A DNA stretch of 64,000 bases, taken from positions 350,440-414,439 of the forward strand of contig NW_019776024.1 of NCBI RefSeq assembly GCF_001039355.2, written 5' to 3'. Source of the DNA: Lingula anatina (lineage: Eukaryota > Brachiopoda > Lingulata > Lingulida > Lingulidae). The notes under the pieces are model-generated. The model was not told where the DNA came from. It did not search any database and saw nothing but the letters and a program-made list of their open reading frames with translations. This document shows, one piece after another, positions 11,388-28,651 of this stretch. Made by a program: the position numbers and the translations under genes. Positions within the stretch are counted from its first letter, which is position 1. Every line of letters starts with the position of its first letter.

Positions 11388-14300
11388 CAGGGTTCGCACA
11401 ACTCTTGAAAACACTTGAATTTTATTTTCTAAAATCAAGTCCTTGAATATGCTTTAAAAATGGAGCAAAACCCTGGAAAATAAAAATAAACCCTTGAAAA
11501 CCCTTGATTATGCTTGAAAAATAAAAAAACTAGAACTTTTTAAATCATTTTAATATGATTATTAAAAACAAAACTCGAGTCGGTCATTTTTTAACGGCGA
11601 TATATAACAGTCTGCCATTTCTCTTGGCCCTCTAGTGTGTCAGTTGAAGAATCATATTGCTGGAATCGAACACACCCCCAGTGTGACGGGTAATTGCGAG
11701 ATTTCGCGATAGTGGCGCCATTTTGTGTTTCACAAAACGTGCATGAGGAGGTTTGAAATTTCGCATCAACATGGTTGGATCGTGTACTTTTAGCGACCGC
11801 TGGTTAACTAAATACAACTGGTTATCTCACGGAAAGGATAAACAATCCGCTCGACGCACCGTGTGTTTGAAAGAAATAAATGTTGCAAATATGGGCGAAT
11901 CGGCGCTCACAAGGCATGCTAAAAGTGCTAAACATAGACAGTTGTCTGACAGGAACAGATTATCAGTAGCTCAGTTTTTTGATAGAAATTCAACTTCAAG
12001 CACTGTGAGTGCCGGTAACTCGGAGAAGTCGGAGTCTAGCAGAGCAAATTCTTTAAGTTCAACAACCCCTAACACTACAACCGCTATCATGGGCTCCGCG
12101 GTAAGCACGGCTAAGCCGAAGGCGACAGCAAGTTATGTTACAACAAGTGCCACGCTTCGGGCTGAAGTGATGTGGGCATTAAAGGTCGCCACATCACATT
12201 ACAGCTTAAATTCGTCATCAGATGTGGGAAATTTGTTTCGCAATATGTTCCCAGACAGTGATATAGCTTCAAAGTTTACATGTGGTGACAGTAAATGTGC
12301 ATATCTGTGCTGTTTCGGTATTGCTCCACATTTCTCATCTTTGTTGAAAGAACACTTGAAAAAAGACAATTATGTACTCTTATTTGACGTTAGTTTAAAT
12401 CACAAAACACAATCCAAACAGATGGACTTTCATATCCGATCATGGAACCATGATGAAGTCAGTACAAGATATCTGAGCTCTGAATTCATGGGACATGCAA
12501 CTGTTGAAGACATGCAGTCAAAATTTGAACACTGTATTGAAGGACTGAACAGGAGAAATTTAGTTCAACTATCCATGGATGGACCGTCAGTAAATTGGAA
12601 ATTTTTTGATACCATTCAAACAGAATGGGAAGACGATCTAAACATTTCGCTACTTAATATTGGTAGTTGTGGACTTCATGTGATTCATGGAGCTGTACAG
12701 CGAGGTGCTAATGCTACTGGATGGGGAATAGACAGTTTTCTGGGATCACTGTTTTATCTGTACAAAGACACACCAGCCAGAAGAGAGGATTTCACTAAAG
12801 TCACAGCATCAGATATATTTCCCATGAAGTTTTGCAAACACCGGTTAGTCATTTGTCATTTTTATAAGGTTAAGATTTATTTAATATGAATGTAATTATA
12901 TAATGAATAACAGTGAATGATGCATGTTTTTATTTTCTTTAAACTTATCTTTTATTTTCAGTCGGTGTACAGTGCATGAAATGGAATTTCATTTATTTTA
13001 CTGGTAATGAATATATTTGTTTTATTATTTTATTTTGTTTTTTACGGGAAAAGGAGCTATATGCACAACAAATCACACACACACACACATATATAGCTCT
13101 TTTTTGGAGATTATTTCTTTCTGGTTCTGATTGGTTCTTTTTTGGTTCTTTTCAGTGGTAGGCTTGACCCCAAATTTTTTAATTTGTCCTGGTTAGTGTA
13201 GAATAAAGCCTATTGTGTATTGAAATCAATAGACTAAGAAGAAGCAGAGATACATAAACTTAACAACTTTTCATGTATTTCTTACAGGTGAGTTGAGAAC
13301 GTGCCAGTCATAGACAGGGCAATGCAGGTATGGCCAGATGTACAGCAATACGTGAAGGCTGCACGCACAGGCAAGGTCCCCAAGCCCACCACCAAGTCAT
13401 TTGAGGTTGCAGACCAATGGTGTAAAGATCCCCTTGCATTACCAAAGCTCATGGTTTTCAAGTCAGTCGCAAATCAAGTCACACCATTCCTCACTAAATA
13501 TCAAACTGATAAGCCAATGGTACCATTTTTAGCTGAAGATTTGCAGAAAATTGTGAAAGGATTGATGAACCGCTTTGTAAAGAATGATGTCTTAAAGTCT
13601 CATTCTACATGTCAAAAGATTGTTAAGGTGGATGTTGCTGAGAAAAAAAATCACTGTGCTCCAAAGAACATTGACTTAGGCTTTAGTGCAGAAAAGGCTG
13701 TAAAAGAATTACTCACATCAAAGGAGATAAGTGAACTGGATGAGTTAAAGTTCAGGAAAGATACTGAACAGTTCCTTGTGTCTACTACACAGAAAATTCT
13801 AGAAAAATGTCCCCTGAAGTACACACTAGTCAGAAATATGAAGTGTCTTGATCCAAGATGTATGGCTACATCAAGTCTTATTGAGGAGATGAAGAAGAAA
13901 ATGACAAGATTACTTACTCTCCTTGTTGAAAGCAAGCGCATTAGTGAAAATGACTGTGATGACATAATATACCAGTATGTGCAGTTTTTACAAGATGTTG
14001 TGCCTAGATCTACCTGTATCTGACGATTTAAGGACTTTGATCCAGTTAGTGATAGAGTTGACAAACTCATGTATGAAATGATGGCATCCTCTGACAGCTA
14101 CAATAAACTGTGGGGTGTGGTCAAGGTGTTGTTGCTTTTGTCTCATGGACAAGCAAGTGTTGAAAGGGGCTTTTCTGTCAATAGAACAATAGAGACTGAA
14201 AATCTTAAAGAAGAGAGCTATGTTTCACTTAGAGTGATATGCGACCATGTCCATTCATTAGGAGGATTAAGCAATGTCCCAGTTACAACAGCCTTACTGT

Positions 14301-14783
14301 TGTCTGCAGGGAGTGCTAGACAAAGATATCAGAATTACTTAGAGGGAAAAAGAAAGCAAGCTGAAGAGGACGGCAAAAAAAAAAAGAAAAGAAAGTCTGT
14401 AATGGAAGATATTGAAGAAATTAAATAAAAGAAAAAATGCATGGAAGATGAATAGAAAAAGAATTGGAAAACAAAATAATTGAGATGAAAAATACGTAAA
14501 AAAAACAAATGCATATACAGGGTGGTACGGACTATATGAATTACGTGAAATATTGACAAAGAATAGTGTGTATCAATAAAATGTTTCAAGATGTGAATTG
14601 TTTTGTTCGAATGTTATTTAACAATATGAAATACCACAATTTTACTTAATGTATTGTTTCATGAAAATTGAATATATAACTAACAATTTCAGTGTAAATT
14701 AGTCCTTGAATTTTGAATATATGACCCTGGAAAGTCCTTGAAAAGTCCTTGAATTTCATTTCAAATCATCTGTATGAACCCTG
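11388..14783 (+). mobile_element. hAT-superfamily DNA transposon, near full length, 3396 bp
   Basis: The termini are CAGGGTTCGCACA on the left and the inverse of CAGGGTTCATACA on the right. The flanks are an exact 6 bp direct repeat ATTTAC at 11382-11387 and 14784-14789. Subterminal regions at both ends carry clusters of TCCTTGAA-like repeats, typical of transposase binding arrays. The interior holds one transposase gene with a single intron. A 6 bp rather than 8 bp duplication is unusual for hAT but is known in subgroups. Confidence 0.88.
11771..14428 (+). pseudogene. hAT transposase with two in-frame stops
   Basis: Exons 11771-12843 and 13288-14428 join in phase, giving about 737 codons. 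Near the N-terminus a BED-like finger ends in LTRHAKSAKHRQ. The C-terminal hAT dimerisation region contains LLLLSHGQASVERGFSVN. The frame is broken twice: TGA at 13289-13291, directly after the exon junction where hAT proteins have a tryptophan (HRW motif), and TGA at 14021-14023 within STCI*RFKDFDP. The frame is otherwise open on both sides, so decay is recent. A lysine-rich tail precedes TAA at 14426-14428. This copy is very unlikely to be active. Confidence 0.87.
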
Positions 14784-15658
14784 ATTTACTGTCATTTTTA
14801 AATGATAAACTAAGAAAGTTGTTGACATAGGAAAAATATCAATAGAACAATTTTAAATGTCCAATTTGCTCCATTCTGAGATTCTGAACATTGTGAATGA
14901 TTGAATCTGACAAAATGCAAAGATACGAGTTTATTTCCATTTTTAACACTTTATTACACAATACACAATAACAGGGTTACCATCTTTTTTGTATAATCAA
15001 CTAACAATATTGTTAAGATGCAGAAAATGTCAAAAGATCACCTTTACATTTTTAATTAGTTCACAAATGAGATTGTTAACATGCTTAAGAATTAAATCCG
15101 AGGAATAAAACACTTTTATACAAAAAAGGCATAACTTCACCAAAACTGAACAGATGGAGCTTATTTTCTAACTTCATCTGTATTTCAGTAAGTCTGATCA
15201 CCCCTGTGAATTTCAAGACAATTGATTTTCCTTGAAATCAGTAATGCATATGCTGAAAAAAGGGAAAAAAACAGCATAACTTCCATAAAAATGGCCTGAT
15301 CATGGGGATTTTCAAACTTGACCTGCGTATTATGAATATTCATCAGTTCTGTAAGTTTCAAACCAAAAGAAAAAAGTGTTTTCCACTTTTCGTGTTATCG
15401 GTGACGACAGCGACGGCAACGACAGACGCAGATGATGGCTATATGTACAGACACATCTGCGTCTGTACATACAAATAGTGCCAGGTGGAATGCTTCTGTC
15501 TTGTGAAATATATCCTCAAGTTCCTCCACACATATGTAAATATATATTTGGTATATATATCTAAGTAACCTAATTTTAATGCACAATCCCATACCCTGAA
15601 AAAATCTTGCTGCTAAGCCCCCCTAAATAAATAAGATTTAACTCAATTCTCTTATATA
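14784..15658. other. Gene-free spacer between hAT element and CREC gene
   Basis: No supportable coding exon was found. A 24 bp imperfect palindrome built on GTACAGAC/GTCTGTAC lies at 15445-15468. The left part contains short pieces related to the repeat at 10718-11310. The right end is probably 3' UTR of the minus-strand gene. Confidence 0.4.
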
Positions 15659-17745
15659 TTATAGTTCTTCATGTAAGTGTTCACCATAATCTGTAGCTTG
15701 ACTTCCAACCCACAATTCATGCTGTGCAACTATTTCATCTTTTGTTACTTTTCCATCCTTATCAACATCACTTTCTGAAATCAAGTGTTCAGCCTCTCTC
15801 TGTGCAGCCTCTTCATTGTCTGGGGATACCCAAGCTTTTAATTCCTCATTATCTAAAACTCCATCCTTGTTTTTGTCTAATTCAGCAAAGTTGTCTTTTT
15901 CTACTATCTCTGATTCCTTGCTGGTTTCCTCTGCAAAGTAAAATAATATTGTTAATAATAATAAAGATAAATAGAAGTAATATGTACAAGGAATAAATAT
16001 CTAAATGTTCTACAAATGCTCTGAAAGCTGGGGAAAGTTTTTCTTCAGTATACCGATCTTGATAAAATGCTTCAAAGATCAAACTTAAGGGCGAAATTTC
16101 TGGCAATTATAATAACCTATTCCCATTATAGTACAGTGTGGTGTGTTCTGTAGCGCTATATGATCTGTTTTTGTCTAATACATTTCATTGAAGTTATAAT
16201 ACTTCTTTTAAACAGAGTTTTAACATATACTCTAATTTGCATGGTAATCTACATACATACTTACCATCTCCTAAGAACTCCTGGAAAGACAGTTCCCCAT
16301 TTTTGTCTTTATCCAAAGATAATAAAGTGACTGCAACCTCAGCATCTGTCATATGCTTATAGTCATAAGGGTGGAGAAATGCAGCATACTCATTCTCATC
16401 CAATAAATTGTTTTTGTCTTGATCAGCAGCAGCAAATTTTATTTCATCAATCTGTAAGCTCTGAAATAAACCAACCACATGAAAGTTTGGTTGTTTTCTC
16501 TTGCTTAAACTGGGAAAAATAGTACATGTATTAAAAATTCATAATTCAAAGAAAAAGAGCAAACATATTTTCAAAGCAATTCTTTTTACCCTTATAACAT
16601 ATGGATTTCCTCATTAATTATAAAATATGAATGCCCTAAAATTACTTTATAATGACTTGAAATAACTTAAAAGGTATAGTTTAAAGATCTGTACAAATTT
16701 TTTATGATACCTCTAAAATGTGTTCATTGTCTTCATTTGGTTCTTTCTTTAAATCTTCAATTTCTTTTGGTGCATAATTGTATGACCCTCTTATGTATTC
16801 CTCCCAGCTAACATATTTATCCTCATTACTGTCATGTTCTAAGAATTTGCTTTCTGCATCTTCTTCATCTAAAGTTCTAGAATAAATAACATGTTTAATC
16901 CACAGATCAATCATTTACATAGGAAACTTTGATTTATTATGAGTTACACACCTCTGAGTGACAGTAAATAATTTATAATAAATAAATAAATGTGCACAGC
17001 TTGAAATGTTTTATCATCTCTCTTCATTTATACCAGAAGCAATGATTTTCTATCATCCATATTTGCTACACTTGGCTCATAAAAATGGGATTTGGTGGAT
17101 ATTTTAACTAATGTCTTTTTTTTTTCATCAAGATCTTACAAGATGAAAAAAATAAGGTTTTCTAAATGTTACTTTTTTTGTTCTTCCGTTGCTCATCTTA
17201 CCTAAAAGAATTTACTATCCAAAGTATAAGTTCTTCCTTAGTTACAAAACCATCTTTGTCCTGGTCCATCTTATCAACCAGCTTGCCCAGGCGTTCTTTG
17301 GCCTCTTCTGGTGGGAGCTGGTCAAACTCTTCTTCTAAATTCTTCCTTCCTGAAATATGATTATTATCAACATTAGCAATATTTCTTAAGTACAATGTAT
17401 ATATATGGTTTCTTGAATGCCAAAATGGCTGCAATAAATATTTTACGTCAAATTCATACTATTTATTGTAGTTATTAATATGTAAAATTACTAGTAAGCA
17501 TCACTGCTCAAGCTACCCTATAAACATGCAGTCTGGAAACTACAGTACTTAATTATTCTGCTAAATTTACCAATTACTGCTTCATGGTCAAAATCTGCAT
17601 TGTGTATTCCTTCTGTGTAGTGATCGTCATTTGATCTAGGAAGATGCCCTCCATGCTCAGTATGCTCTCTACAAATACCCCAGTCAGACATCAAAAGCAG
17701 CAGAAAACTAAGACACATGCTTGGACTGATATCTGACTTTGCCAT
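15659..17745 (-). CDS. Calumenin/reticulocalbin (CREC) family EF-hand protein, 318 aa
   Basis: CREC proteins are low-affinity calcium binders of the secretory pathway. Exons: 17571-17745, 17202-17349, 16711-16876, 16265-16460 and 15659-15930, phase-consistent, 957 nt. Residues 1-25 form a signal peptide (CLSFLLLLM core). Six EF-hands follow: [48 protein letters not shown] and SDVDKDGKV. The end is [16 protein letters not shown], so the C-terminal tetrapeptide HEEL is a KDEL-type retention signal in place of [23 protein letters not shown] matches calumenin best, while the WIVNSF and EFLGD blocks look like RCN2, so no single vertebrate symbol is given. A non-coding first exon probably ends at 18456 and splices to the acceptor just before 17754. 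Confidence 0.92.
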
Positions 17746-18455
17746 GTTGTACTCTGGAAAAAATATATACCGCTTGTCAATTTAAATGCTTTACTGAAAA
17801 AGAATCAGTGATGCAGGGATGCATTCAATGTAGGTTCAGAGTCAGGGTGCATCAGGGGCAGATCCAGAGATATTTTCTGATAGTCTTCCCAATTGTCTTT
17901 TTTGATCCAGCAGCAATGACAGTGGGAATTCGAAGTCGCCCCTCCCCCTTCCCATCTGAAATTCTTCGTCTCATGTTAAACCCCATTATCAGTTGTAAAC
18001 TAATAAGTTACTAACATCAAATTGTTTATTTACCAAAACATGGGGCTCATATAAAATAGACATATCTACACCTGTATACTAGTATTTATGAACTTGGAAA
18101 TTTGAAGCAAACACTAAGTCTACACATACACAACTGCACACACCAAGTGACGCGAAAAATCATGCATTAGCACTTTTTTCCATGTGTTAAAAAAGAGAGT
18201 ACATATTTAGAAAATAAATAAAACCGTTAACACATAATTACAGAACATATAAAAATGTAAATAAAAGTTAAAACGTATAAATTAAGTGCTAATGTGAGGT
18301 TTTGCCTGCTACACGTACATTGTACGTTTGCTTTTTTCCGTAATCTGACATTTAGCAAACGTTTCGCACGTCTCAACACAAATCCTTTAAATGGTACCGA
18401 TAACTGAGATAGGTCAAATGTAATTAAGAGGTGATGAAATGTGGATTTTATTTAC

Positions 18456-18510
18456 CTTGCTCAACCCAAACAACAGAATCCCAGCCAACACTAGCAGTAG
18501 GCAAAGTAGA
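18456..18510 (-). other. Probable non-coding first exon of CREC gene
   Basis: On the minus strand, GAGCAAG|GTAAATAA is a good donor at 18456. A CCAG acceptor lies immediately upstream of the coding ATG. The 5' limit is not visible and was set arbitrarily. Confidence 0.45.
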
Positions 18511-18945
18511 CTAAAACGTACGTATAGATATTTTGAATTGTTCTGGTTATTTTTTATTTGATTTCCATAAATATTGATAATGCTGACATACAGTTGTATT
18601 TTTTATTATAAATTTGCAATAAATTAAGTTTTATTTGATTTTAATATTAACAAACGTGAAAAAAATGTTTTTTAATAATGTATATTATGCGCGCTATTAC
18701 CCCTATTTGGAGCAGCCATTAGACGTTATCAGGTAAGCGATCTAATTTGTTTAATTATGTTAGTTGGGTTGTTTTAATAGTTTTATAACAGAAATTTCAA
18801 ATCAAAACTTCATTAATTTAACTTAAGTTATAAAATGCTTATTTGCAATATGTAGAATTGCTGAGCGCGGACACCTGTTAATTGCGCATGCTCATTTTGA
18901 AAGGAGGGGCTGCGTTTCCGGTATGCGACCTGTTTGATATCGGTA
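18511..18945. promoter_or_regulatory. Bidirectional promoter region, CREC gene / myosin light chain gene
   Basis: Divergent genes flank this region. An NRF1-like TGCGCATGC lies at 18883-18891. Two candidate non-coding first exons for the rightward gene end at donors TTATCAG|GTAAGC (about 18732) and ATATCG|GTAAGT (about 18942). No TATA box was recognised. Confidence 0.45.
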
Positions 18946-21900
18946 AGTTTAGCATCACTCCTTCCTAATTTTACGTTTCTGTTTGAAATGTTGTCTGTGT
19001 AACAATCAGTTAGAAGTTTTTAAACATTGAATATCTTGTTGAGATGTTTTACAGCGTTGCAAAAAGTTTGAATAAAGTAACTGAAATGCAGTCCAGTGCC
19101 AGTGGTACAGATTTGAGATTTGCATTTGGACGATTGAACATGCTTGTTGACACAACCTCAAAATTTCCTTAAAGTTTTTCTTTCATTAATTTTTTTTCAT
19201 TAGTATTGCGTGAAAAATTTCATTACCATCTTAAAGATTGATATCCACATATAGAAATGTTTTAAGATGATGGGTCCTTCACTGTATTGTTGGACATTGT
19301 AATGAGTCATGTGCAATAACATTTTCCTTATATGGAAGAAAATCACACATGGTTACTCCAGAGGCATTTTGGCAGGTTTATCGTTTTAATTGCAGAAATG
19401 TGATTGTCATTATATACTGATGCAAGATTAGACTTTAAAAGAAAATACATTTTTGTTCGCTTAACGGGGTTGGTTACAGCTCATGATATGATGATAAAAT
19501 TTGTTTGGCATGAAACAATTGATACACAATATTAATTTGAGAACTATTCTCCAAATTCAGAATTTTATCAGACATGGTCTTTTGTTGGAATGGCGTATGA
19601 TTTTAGCAAAATACCTATTTTGCATTGAGCATATTTGTCATTTAACATAAAATTTTATGTCGATCTGTTATATATTTGGACCTTTTATTTCATCACACAC
19701 ACACACACACACACACATTTTGATAAAAGGGGTATACTAGATTCCATTTTTCCCATTTATCTGTTCATCTGCATGTGCTTTCTTCCTCGTTCATTTTCAC
19801 TAGTAAATATAGTTTTTAATTTTCACAAATGAACACCTGAAGATTAACAAACTTAAGAAAAATTAATTGGTACTAAAGCATTGTTTGGATATCTGGTCAT
19901 CACTTATCAAATTTTTAAAATTTAAAGAAACCTAGGTCTAAAAGTCTAACCTTGCATCAGTTGCATGTATTTTAGACTTTGATTTGCTGTAGTATACCTA
20001 GGTATGTAAAATACAACAAGGGAATAAATTGAAAAGGTCTTAGTTCATCTATGTCAAAACCTAGCCAGGAACCTGTCTTGATGCGTGCTTCCACTTGCCA
20101 TATCTTTGTCTTTGCATCAAGAGATCACTTTGGGGGATTTATTTTATCCCCTTTTCTCCATTTCTTCAATTGAGCAAAATACAGAGAAGTGGGATGCTGT
20201 GAGTGATAGTTAAATTTTCATTAAAAAAATCAAATATTAGTAAATACTATTCCTCTGTGTAAAAGTTTCAACAGATGTGTTTCTGCACTATTTGGTTTGA
20301 ATGGCATCTGCAATGTGAGTGTTTAAGTTGTTTTGGCCAATTTATATTATTATATTCTGACTTTAGCTGCCATTACCACTTTATGTTATGAAGAGAATAA
20401 TTTACCTCACAAGGATTTTAAATGTAGTCTTTGTGTTTGGGGCAATCTCAGTCTTAGATTTATAGTTATTGAATTTAATGATGCATAAAGAGACAATTTC
20501 AATTTCATTTGATGAAGCAGTCTCTACTTTGCTTCAGAATTTTTTTTCAAAGAAAAGATTTCTATTTAAAGATATAATATCAAGTAAGTCTTACTGTTTA
20601 TTTGATTTAGACATTACACCTGGTAATGGATATATATATATATATATATACACTTCCCACAGATATGAAGAAACAAATCTGCAGGCACTGACAACTTGGA
20701 TTATTCTTAGTTTTCAAACATCTCCTAGCCATGTTTTTTTACAGCCAGCTGGTGATGCATGCCCTCCAGGATTTACTTGTATTTATACATGCATGCAATA
20801 TGATTTGAAAATCATTTGACAGAATAGCCCATATGTAGTTGTATTCTTTGACTGGGTGTCACATAACGTTGGACAATTCAATGAATTTTGATAAGTGTCT
20901 GGATTTACTTATTCATACTGTCATGAATGTTAACCAAGGGGTTATGAACCCAGATCCCATTTAGAACCATACAGGTAGAAGCTGTTGACTGTATTCATAA
21001 CACATTCTTGACCAAATTTACCTGTTTTCACAAACAACTTAAGACCACCTTGGCTGTTCAGTTTGGAATGAAGTTCATATTTGCTGACTGGGAGTAAGTC
21101 TGTTATTAGAAGTCAGCATGGCATGGAGTTGAGATGTTATTTAGCTAATGAATAGGTAGGTGCTGCATGAACTCTGAGAGAAATGCCAAAGTTTTGAATG
21201 ATTGCATGCTTATAAACATACTTACTAATTTTCAGGGTGCAGTCAACAGGAAATTTACCTAAAGGTTATGTTTATTTTGTATGGACATAACTGCCCATGA
21301 AAAGCTTTTTAAGGAAACAATTTATAGAATCTTTTTTCTTTCAAATGAAGTAGGAAAGCCACTTTTCAGATTCAGTGATTGTAAAAGTGATCCATGTGGA
21401 TATTCCCTGTTTAGAAGATTTGAATTGGTCATGCTGGTCAAATACGTCAATTATATACAGTGGTCATAGTACTTACCTCTTGTCTGTTTGCATAATTCTG
21501 TACTATATCAAAATATTTCTGCCACTGTTTACTAACCCAAAGGCACTTACAACCTTTATAATACATATTGCTCAGGCATATTTCTTTTAATGATGAGGGA
21601 AATACCTGTACTAGTGCAGTAGTCATACAGTAATAAATCATCCATTTGGCATTCCCACTTCTGTTCCAATTCTGTCTGAGCAAGCATATTTGCCTTATAT
21701 TTCAGCTTTATAGAGAATAAGTTGTGATATTATAATATGAAATATATGTTAAGAAGCTGAATATGTTAGTTTTTGAGGATATTGTTAACAGTTAGTTTGC
21801 ACAAATCATGTACTAGTACAGTTTGAATTTATTAACAGTGGGGTTTGCTTTAGATTTCCTTGATGGTATTTTTGAGTTAGCACATGTTTCATCATATGGT

Positions 21901-22337
21901 TTCCGGACTTTCTTTTTACCAACCCAAGTCAGTCTGATTCATGCAGCTAATCCCAGATGTTCAATAAATGAGATACAAACCGAGGCTGATTTGCTTAGTT
22001 ATTTGAAGCATGTTAGATATATAGGCCTCAGAGTTTCTGCATATAAATCTTTTGACTGCGTACAGGAAACTGGGCATTTTTTGTCGTGTAAATAGCAGGG
22101 TGGATCAGATTCACCTGTGAATGTACATTTTTAGAGTAGGTAGTTGGCCAATGTTATCCATATGATTGGATCTATGTCAGTGAGAAGAGTGACTGAGTGG
22201 TGAATACTAATATTATTGGCCCTGGTTCTTCAGTCAGACGGCAGCGTTAGTGGCATATGCTGTACAACCAGTATTGTTCATAGAAAAAATAGGCCTAGTG
22301 ATTGTTTCGAGAAGGTTGGGAGGAAGAGTTCATCAGT
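18946..22337 (+). other. First intron(s) of myosin light chain gene
   Basis: Low-complexity AT-rich intron sequence. It has an (AC)n run near 19694-19719 and a (TA)n run near 20630-20650. No other coding exon could be supported. Confidence 0.4.
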
Positions 22338-26829
<4,492 letters not shown>

Positions 26830-28651
26830 ACCACATGCAAATAGACTTTTACTATTTTTCTAGCTGAGAAATATTGCCATACTTATAAATACATATAATG
26901 GCTACATTGGCTGAAGTATGATTGCTATGCTGTCAATGAAACCATTTATGAGTTGCCAATATATTAGCTTGCCCAAGTGGTGTATATTATCCTCATGGTG
27001 ATTTGTAGAAGACTTCCATTATTATGATATAGTATAACTAAATTTAAACTAGTAAAATGGGTTTTTTTAACTTTGTAAATTTATCAGCTTGAAACTTTGA
27101 ACAACTTCTCATTTCCACTTAGATACTTAGAGTTTATTACTGAATGTAGAAATCTGTTTTTTCTCTTAATTTTTTGAAGATTTAGCATCACGTGTTGGTG
27201 TATTCAAATTGGCTTCAGTTGTTAGCTATTTCGTTTACATTATCACATCGTCTTCTGAACTACCTTACAGGTGGTGGAATTGTTGGATTGTAAATATGAA
27301 ATTTAACAGGAAAGAGATTCATAGATGTTAACTTTAATATTTATGTCCTTGTTGTTTAAAAATGTTGCAGCTTCATAACATATTTAGTGACTGCATACAA
27401 GATAAGAAAAGACAAATTTGTTAGAAAGTGTATGACTAAAATGAATCTGTAATGGAAAGGCAATACTCTTCTTTTATATATAGCTTAAAAGGTCAGGTTT
27501 GTGGTGACATTATAGGTAGAGATGGATGTTGCTTACAGTGTGGACTGTAGAATGTGTACCTCAAAGTATGTGATGTCATTTAGATAACAAGAAAAGAGAT
27601 GATACCATTTATGGTTGTTAGCCTAACATCATCAAGGCAATTGAATAATTTGAACATGAAAGAACCAAAATCACATTTTTTTTTTCATTTGTCAAAATGT
27701 AACTACATGCAACTCCATTCAATGACTATGCAACAAAAGCAGTCTTGGGTCAGTGCTATTTCAGTATGATATAATTTGTTAACCTGTCAACTTAAAACAG
27801 CTGAACATTAAAGGTTTAAAAAAATGTTTGACTTTACTTACTGCATGGTTTTAGATATCTATGAAATTTTTAATCTACATACATTGTGTTCACAACTAAA
27901 ATATTGAGTATCAGTATACGTCCTTAGAGTGTACAATTTTAATGTATGTTGTTGATGGGAACCTGCTTCCTCCACCCCTCCCGCCCCCTTTAATATTCAG
28001 AGAAGTTCAGGGTGTATCTTAAAGGCCTAATATCTGCAGTTGAAAACGTCCCAAAGTCATTTTCTATGTCTTCATATCCTTGAAAGCTACTTATCTTTCC
28101 CTGTTCAGAGCACTAAAACAATAAAACCCCTCAAATATCCTGATGTTGATATTTCCTTCATTGATGTACAGTAAGATATGGAGGTCTTACTAATGGTCAG
28201 TTATTTAGAACCAAATGATTTATAAAAAGTCTTAAAGCGTAGAATCCAAGTGCAGGGACTGTCATGCGTATAAAAAAAGTCCTCTTGGAATTTCTGTTCA
28301 AAGGGAAAATTACGAACTGGATACCTTTTACTTTTTTGCGGACCATTTTTCAAAACTAACTTTACATATTCCACACAGTTTCAAACACATAAATTTCGAT
28401 AAATTGGTTCTGATTAGTTAATAATTTATTACCGACTGAAGCTACCGATTGATTATTGAAAGTTTCGAGTTGTGCTTGTCTTGATCTCCCTGCCACCTAT
28501 ATATCTTGTGTGTTGACAAAATGTCAATGCGGTTTATTTTGTGCCAGCATGCGTGATCAGCATGAAGTTAGACTGGTGTGACCAGGTCAAAACGTTTAAA
28601 ATGCCATAGATCTGTTTTTGCCGGTGGTTTAGATGTCCTTTGTCTGGAAGC
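26830..28651. other. Light chain 3' UTR and NEK8 upstream region
   Basis: Long AT-rich 3' UTR-like sequence with AATAAA near 28121. From about 28500 it becomes NEK8 5' UTR/promoter. No additional exon could be supported. Confidence 0.4.

Noticed and set aside
13289-13291. Possible selenocysteine or read-through at the transposase TGA
   Set aside because: The position is the conserved hAT tryptophan, a second TGA follows, and no such recoding is known for hAT. Decay is simpler.
13651-14070. Minus-strand frame within the transposase
   Set aside because: Shadow of transposase exon 2.
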